In this document: positions 63,978-64,000 of the stretch, piece after piece | How the letters are laid out: every line of letters starts with the position of its first letter | How positions within the stretch are numbered: the first letter of the stretch is position 1 | DNA from: Mesostigma viride | Taxonomy: Eukaryota; Streptophyta; Mesostigmatophyceae; Mesostigmatales; Mesostigmataceae | Direction of reading: 5' to 3' | NCBI GenBank assembly: GCA_009746045.1 | Contig: RPFO01000114.1 | Coordinates: forward strand, 126,001-190,000 | DNA: 64,000 nucleotides | The notes under the pieces: model-generated | Told to the model about the DNA's origin: nothing | The model's input: the letters and a program-made list of their open reading frames with translations, nothing else | Databases searched by the model: none | Position numbers and translations under genes: made by a program

Positions 63978-64000
63978 CAATCATCATCGTCGCCGACACC

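Overview
The window is eukaryotic, repeat-rich nuclear DNA. Nested LTR retrotransposons, LINEs, cut-and-paste DNA transposons, long trinucleotide arrays and short phase-0 exons with AG..GT boundaries make it non-prokaryotic. A large TE-rich green-lineage genome, for example a charophyte or chlorophyte alga, is my best guess. It rests on a plant-like initiator-tRNA primer site in the gypsy elements, chromodomain integrases and TGTAA motifs after one stop codon. No host gene was recognised well enough to name a species.

Layout. 1-22712: Ty3/gypsy element A (minus strand, 3' end outside the window). A second, coding-dead gypsy element C (5694-13517, plus) lies in its gag gene, and a Ty1/copia-like element (copia 1, 13521-21175, minus) was later inserted 3 bp beyond the end of C. 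22713-28884: a decayed LINE, interrupted by an ORF1-only half-LINE (23782-25765) and by a hAT-like element (26102-28626) that itself contains a 5'-truncated LINE. 28885-46115: gypsy element B with perfect 5-bp target duplications. Its pol gene is split by copia 2 (33225-39777) and by a TTAA-flanked piggyBac-like element (40675-42373). 46116-50000: unassigned DNA, a ~600-bp TAC array and two LINE 3' ends. 50017-64000: exon-like segments, all on the minus strand (terminal exon 50017-50673, small exons at 51078-51179 and 51867-51965, a large exon 53104-55557, a ubiquitin-like exon in a duplicated block at 58-60 kb, a long ORF 61418-63841), mixed with tandem repeats.

Target-site duplications let almost every insertion be ordered. 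Removing the insertions computationally gives one uninterrupted pol frame in gypsy B and a continuous gag frame in gypsy A, so the nesting is recent. Both LTR families place a -1 slippery heptamer just before the gag stop.

Most unusual points: the copia family carries its protease-like domain between integrase and reverse transcriptase, has a DTQ active-site motif and HGDD in place of YxDD, and has AGTTAG..CTAACT LTR ends. The gypsy family has an unrecognised third ORF after the chromodomain, in frame with pol behind a single UGA. A HAL1-like ORF1-only LINE is bounded by 11-bp duplications. Most gypsy A frameshifts are one-base contractions relative to gypsy B and may be sequencing errors.
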